Part shown: piece after piece, positions 5,771-8,085 of the stretch | How the letters are laid out: each line of letters begins with the position of its first letter | Position numbering within the stretch: position 1 is the stretch's first letter | Assembly (NCBI GenBank): GCA_947483345.1 | Contig: CANKNL010000133.1 | Coordinates: 1 to 8,085, forward strand | Source of the DNA: Chitinophagaceae bacterium | GTDB lineage: Bacteria > Bacteroidota > Bacteroidia > Chitinophagales > Chitinophagaceae | Direction of reading: 5' to 3' | Length of the DNA stretch: 8,085 nt | Notes under the pieces: generated by a model | The model's database searches: none | Told to the model about the DNA's origin: nothing | What the model saw: the letters and a program-made list of their open reading frames with translations, nothing else | Translations under genes and position numbers: made by a program

Positions 5771-7372
5771 ATGAACTTTAAATCAACCTTAACGACATAC
5801 GAACAAACCGGTTTTTTTTCAAAATTTGTATTGGATTACCTGAAAGGAGGTGAGCAACTTAAACCGTTTTATAAATACCCTGTGTCTATAGATGGTATAA
5901 GGGCGGCTATTGCCGACCGGAAAAAATATCCCGGCAACAGGGCCTTACTGGTTGCAGAATTACAGAAACAGTATAGGGGTATTACACTGTCGGCAAAACA
6001 ACAATTTAATTTGGCGCAATTAAACCAGCCTGATACCTATACCATCACCACGGCTCATCAGCCCAATTTATTTACGGGGCACTTGTATTTCATATATAAG
6101 ATTTTACATGCTATTAAGCTTTGTGATAAACTTATAGCAGAGATACCTGAACATCATTTTGTACCTGTTTTTTATATGGGCAGCGAAGATGCTGATCTGG
6201 AAGAACTGGGGCACGTAACCATCAACGGTATTAAACACGAATGGCAAACTGAGCAAACCGGTGCTTTTGGCCGTATGGTTATAGATAAAGCATTAATAAA
6301 AATACTGGATACCCTGGCAGGCGAATTAACGATTCATCCTTTTGGAGCGGAAATAGTGGACCAAATGAAAGCCTGTTATACCGATGGCTTAACCATTGAG
6401 CAGGCCACATTCAAACTGATCAATAACTTGTTTGGTGAATATGGACTGATCGTTTTTTTACCTGATAATCCGGCTTTAAAAGGCGCATTTATCCCAATTG
6501 TTGAAAAAGAATTAAAAGAGCAATTCTCTTACAAAATGGTGGCAGATACGGTCGCTGATTTTCCAGCAAAATATAAAGTGCAGGCAGGTGGCCGGGCATT
6601 AAATTTGTTTTATCTAAACGGCAACAGGCGGGATAGAATTGAGAAACATGAAAACCGTTATACAATAATGGATACAGGCATTAATTTGTCACCAGCAGAG
6701 ATCTTACTCGAACTTAAAACGAATCCTGAGCGTTTCAGTCCCAATGTGATTCTGAGGCCGGTTTTTCAGGAAATGATATTACCCAATATTGTTTTTATTG
6801 GTGGGGGAGGAGAAGTGGCTTACTGGTTGGAATTGAAAAAGGTTTTTGATGCGGTACAGGTGCCGTTCCCGGTTATCGTTTTGCGTAATTCAATTTTAGT
6901 TGTTGAAAAAAAGGTTAGTGAAAAATGGAGGGCATTAGGTTTTTCTAATACTGATTTATTTAAACCTGAGCAGGATCTGATGAAACTACTGGTGAAAAGA
7001 GACAGTGCGGTTCAATTAAATTTAGAAAAAGAAAAACAAGGTATTCATACATTTTATACCCAGATAAAAAGCACTGCAGGCGCAGTTGATACAACACTGC
7101 AAAAACATGTAGCCGCATTGGAAAAACAGGCATTAACACGAATAGAGGCTCTTGAAAAGAAAATGCTGCGAGCCGAAAAAAGAAAATTTGAGGCCCAGCA
7201 GCGGCAGTTAAACAAACTTAAAACACAATTATTCCCGCATCAAAGTTTACAGGAGCGGGTAGAAAATCTGATGCCTTTTTATGCCAAATGGGGTAACGGG
7301 TTTATAAAACATATCTACGAAAATTCTTTAGGGTTGGAGCAGGATTTTGTGATTTTAGAAGAGGCCGAATAA
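5771..7372 (+). CDS. bshC: Bacillithiol biosynthesis cysteine-adding enzyme BshC
   Basis: BshC catalyses the last step of bacillithiol synthesis, joining cysteine to glucosaminyl-malate in the cytoplasm. Bacillithiol is the low-molecular-weight thiol used for redox balance and detoxification. The 533-residue length is typical. Recognisable family segments are TTAHQPNLFTGHLYFIYK (93-110, the nucleotide-fold motif written GQQ/HQPGLFTGPLY in relatives), PVFYMGSEDADLEELGHV (132-149) and NVILRPVFQEMILPN (325-339) followed by IGGGGEVAYWLEL. A charged, lysine-rich coiled-coil segment spans about 440-485, as in characterised BshC. The C-terminus ends FIKHIYENSLGLEQDF. bshA and bshB are not in the window, so the rest of the pathway must be encoded elsewhere. 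The start is supported by the promoter at 5708-5736. No Shine-Dalgarno is seen. The 159 bp after the stop hold no clear terminator. Confidence 0.93.
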   Translation: MNFKSTLTTYEQTGFFSKFVLDYLKGGEQLKPFYKYPVSIDGIRAAIADRKKYPGNRALLVAELQKQYRGITLSAKQQFNLAQLNQPDTYTITTAHQPNLFTGHLYFIYKILHAIKLCDKLIAEIPEHHFVPVFYMGSEDADLEELGHVTINGIKHEWQTEQTGAFGRMVIDKALIKILDTLAGELTIHPFGAEIVDQMKACYTDGLTIEQATFKLINNLFGEYGLIVFLPDNPALKGAFIPIVEKELKEQFSYKMVADTVADFPAKYKVQAGGRALNLFYLNGNRRDRIEKHENRYTIMDTGINLSPAEILLELKTNPERFSPNVILRPVFQEMILPNIVFIGGGGEVAYWLELKKVFDAVQVPFPVIVLRNSILVVEKKVSEKWRALGFSNTDLFKPEQDLMKLLVKRDSAVQLNLEKEKQGIHTFYTQIKSTAGAVDTTLQKHVAALEKQALTRIEALEKKMLRAEKRKFEAQQRQLNKLKTQLFPHQSLQERVENLMPFYAKWGNGFIKHIYENSLGLEQDFVILEEAE

Positions 7373-7531
7373 TTAAATTAAAAGTATCTCGCATATATCT
7401 GCTGCCGTACTGACTGTTAATCTTATTTTAATCGGTCGGTTTTGTTTAAATTTTATTTACGGGTAAAAATTGGTACATTTAGTATTAGTAATCAATATCT
7501 AACTGAAACGTTCAATTAAAATTTATTATTT

Positions 7532-7963
7532 ATGGGAGCAGTAAGTAATATTCTGGCAACAAAAGCTGATGTCATTTTTTCAATAACACCCGACACAACA
7601 GTTTATCAGGCACTTGAAATAATGGTTGAAAAAAATGTAAGTGCCTTACTGGTTATGGAAAACGAAAAACTGGCGGGTATATTTACCGAACGGGATTATG
7701 CACGTAAAGTAGTTCTTAAAGGAAAATCGTCTAAGGATACCCGTATTGGCGATATCATGACCGGAGATTTAATAACGGTTTCGCCTAGCAGTACCATCGA
7801 TGAATGCATGCAGTTAATGACCAGTAAATTCATCAGGCATCTGCCCGTAGTGGCCAATACTAAATTAGTAGGTATTATTTCTATTGGTGATGTGGTAAGA
7901 CAAATCATTGAAGAGCAAAAATCCATTATCGGGCATATGGAACAGTATATTTCAAGATCCTGA
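7532..7963 (+). CDS. Tandem CBS-domain protein
   Basis: A 143-residue cytoplasmic protein made almost entirely of one Bateman module. The first CBS domain is about residues 12-66 (TPDTTVYQALEIM, then GIFTERDYARKV). The second is about 75-130 (IMTGDLITVSPSSTIDECMQLM, IRHLPVV, GIISIGDVVRQII). Each domain carries the G-h-x-h-S/T-x-x-D pattern that contacts ribose and phosphate of bound adenine nucleotides: FTERD with Thr52/Asp55, and SIGD with Ser117/Asp120. It is therefore likely to bind AMP, ATP or a related ligand. There is no attached enzyme, transporter or DNA-binding domain, so the output partner is unknown; such stand-alone CBS pairs are common. The upstream 159-bp gap has a weak -7-like TACATTTA at 7474-7481 without a good -33. 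The gene is probably transcribed separately from bshC. Confidence 0.92.
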   Translation: MGAVSNILATKADVIFSITPDTTVYQALEIMVEKNVSALLVMENEKLAGIFTERDYARKVVLKGKSSKDTRIGDIMTGDLITVSPSSTIDECMQLMTSKFIRHLPVVANTKLVGIISIGDVVRQIIEEQKSIIGHMEQYISRS

Positions 7964-7964
7964 G

Positions 7965-8085
7965 TTAATCAAACTCATTCCTGAATCCCAGGCTCTTTAC
8001 ATTTTTCACACTTTCCATTACAATATCATCCTGATATTCCTTAAAGGCCTCTAATTTTCCGGCAATAGAGGGATCGTGTAAAGCC
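7965..8085 (-). CDS. purE: C-terminal fragment, probably PurE (N5-CAIR mutase)
   Basis: A minus-strand frame enters from the right edge and stops at the TAA 7967-7965, giving 39 residues beginning ALHDPSIAGKLEAFKEYQ and ending SLGFRNEFD. The start of this segment resembles the C-terminal helix of PurE proteins, where an AL.D..LA.KL.A(F/Y)K stretch is followed by a lysine-rich tail. PurE converts N5-carboxyaminoimidazole ribonucleotide to CAIR in purine synthesis. No catalytic residues are in the window, so the name rests on a short, low-complexity helix recalled from memory and could be wrong. The frame is open with coding-like composition. Its stop is one base from the stop of the converging CBS gene. 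Confidence 0.5.
   Translation of the reverse strand, partial: ALHDPSIAGKLEAFKEYQDDIVMESVKNVKSLGFRNEFD

Noticed and set aside
1..8085. CRISPR array, insertion sequence, tRNA, rRNA or phage genes
   Set aside because: No regularly spaced repeats, terminal inverted repeats with a transposase, cloverleaf sequences or phage proteins were seen on either strand.

Overview
The window reads as an ordinary chromosomal segment of a Bacteroidota bacterium, probably of the Chitinophagia/Sphingobacteriia type. Three things point there. The DNA is AT-rich. The best promoter-like sites are TAnnTTTG -7 boxes, the Bacteroidota housekeeping sigma consensus, and start codons lack clear Shine-Dalgarno sequences. 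The gene content also fits: a SusD-less TonB-receptor-like outer-membrane barrel with a carboxypeptidase-regulatory-like N-terminus, a Bacteroidota-style BshC, and RimO. No mobile element, phage gene, CRISPR array, tRNA or rRNA was recognised.

Layout, left to right. The window opens with the 3' end of an unrecognised plus-strand gene (to 176). A 319-bp gap follows (177-495), holding two minus-strand terminator hairpins. One closes the outer-membrane gene. The other has no gene in front of it and may end a small RNA. The outer-membrane barrel gene (496-2979, minus) is divergent from rimO (3200-4510, plus), which has a near-leaderless promoter arrangement. rimO converges on a diheme cytochrome c lipoprotein gene (4594-5565, minus). 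That gene is divergent from bshC (5771-7372, plus), which has its own well-formed promoter. A CBS-pair protein gene (7532-7963, plus) comes next. Its stop codon lies one base from the stop of a converging minus-strand gene that runs off the right edge and resembles the C-terminus of PurE.

The genes do not form one operon: neighbours alternate in strand, and bshC and the CBS gene are separated by 159 bp. Functions are housekeeping or envelope-related: ribosomal protein S12 modification, bacillithiol thiol synthesis, periplasmic electron transfer, outer-membrane transport, a probable nucleotide-sensing CBS module and probably purine synthesis. I did not find a convincing undescribed multi-gene system. 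The most worthwhile lead is the possible small RNA at about 250-342 on the minus strand.
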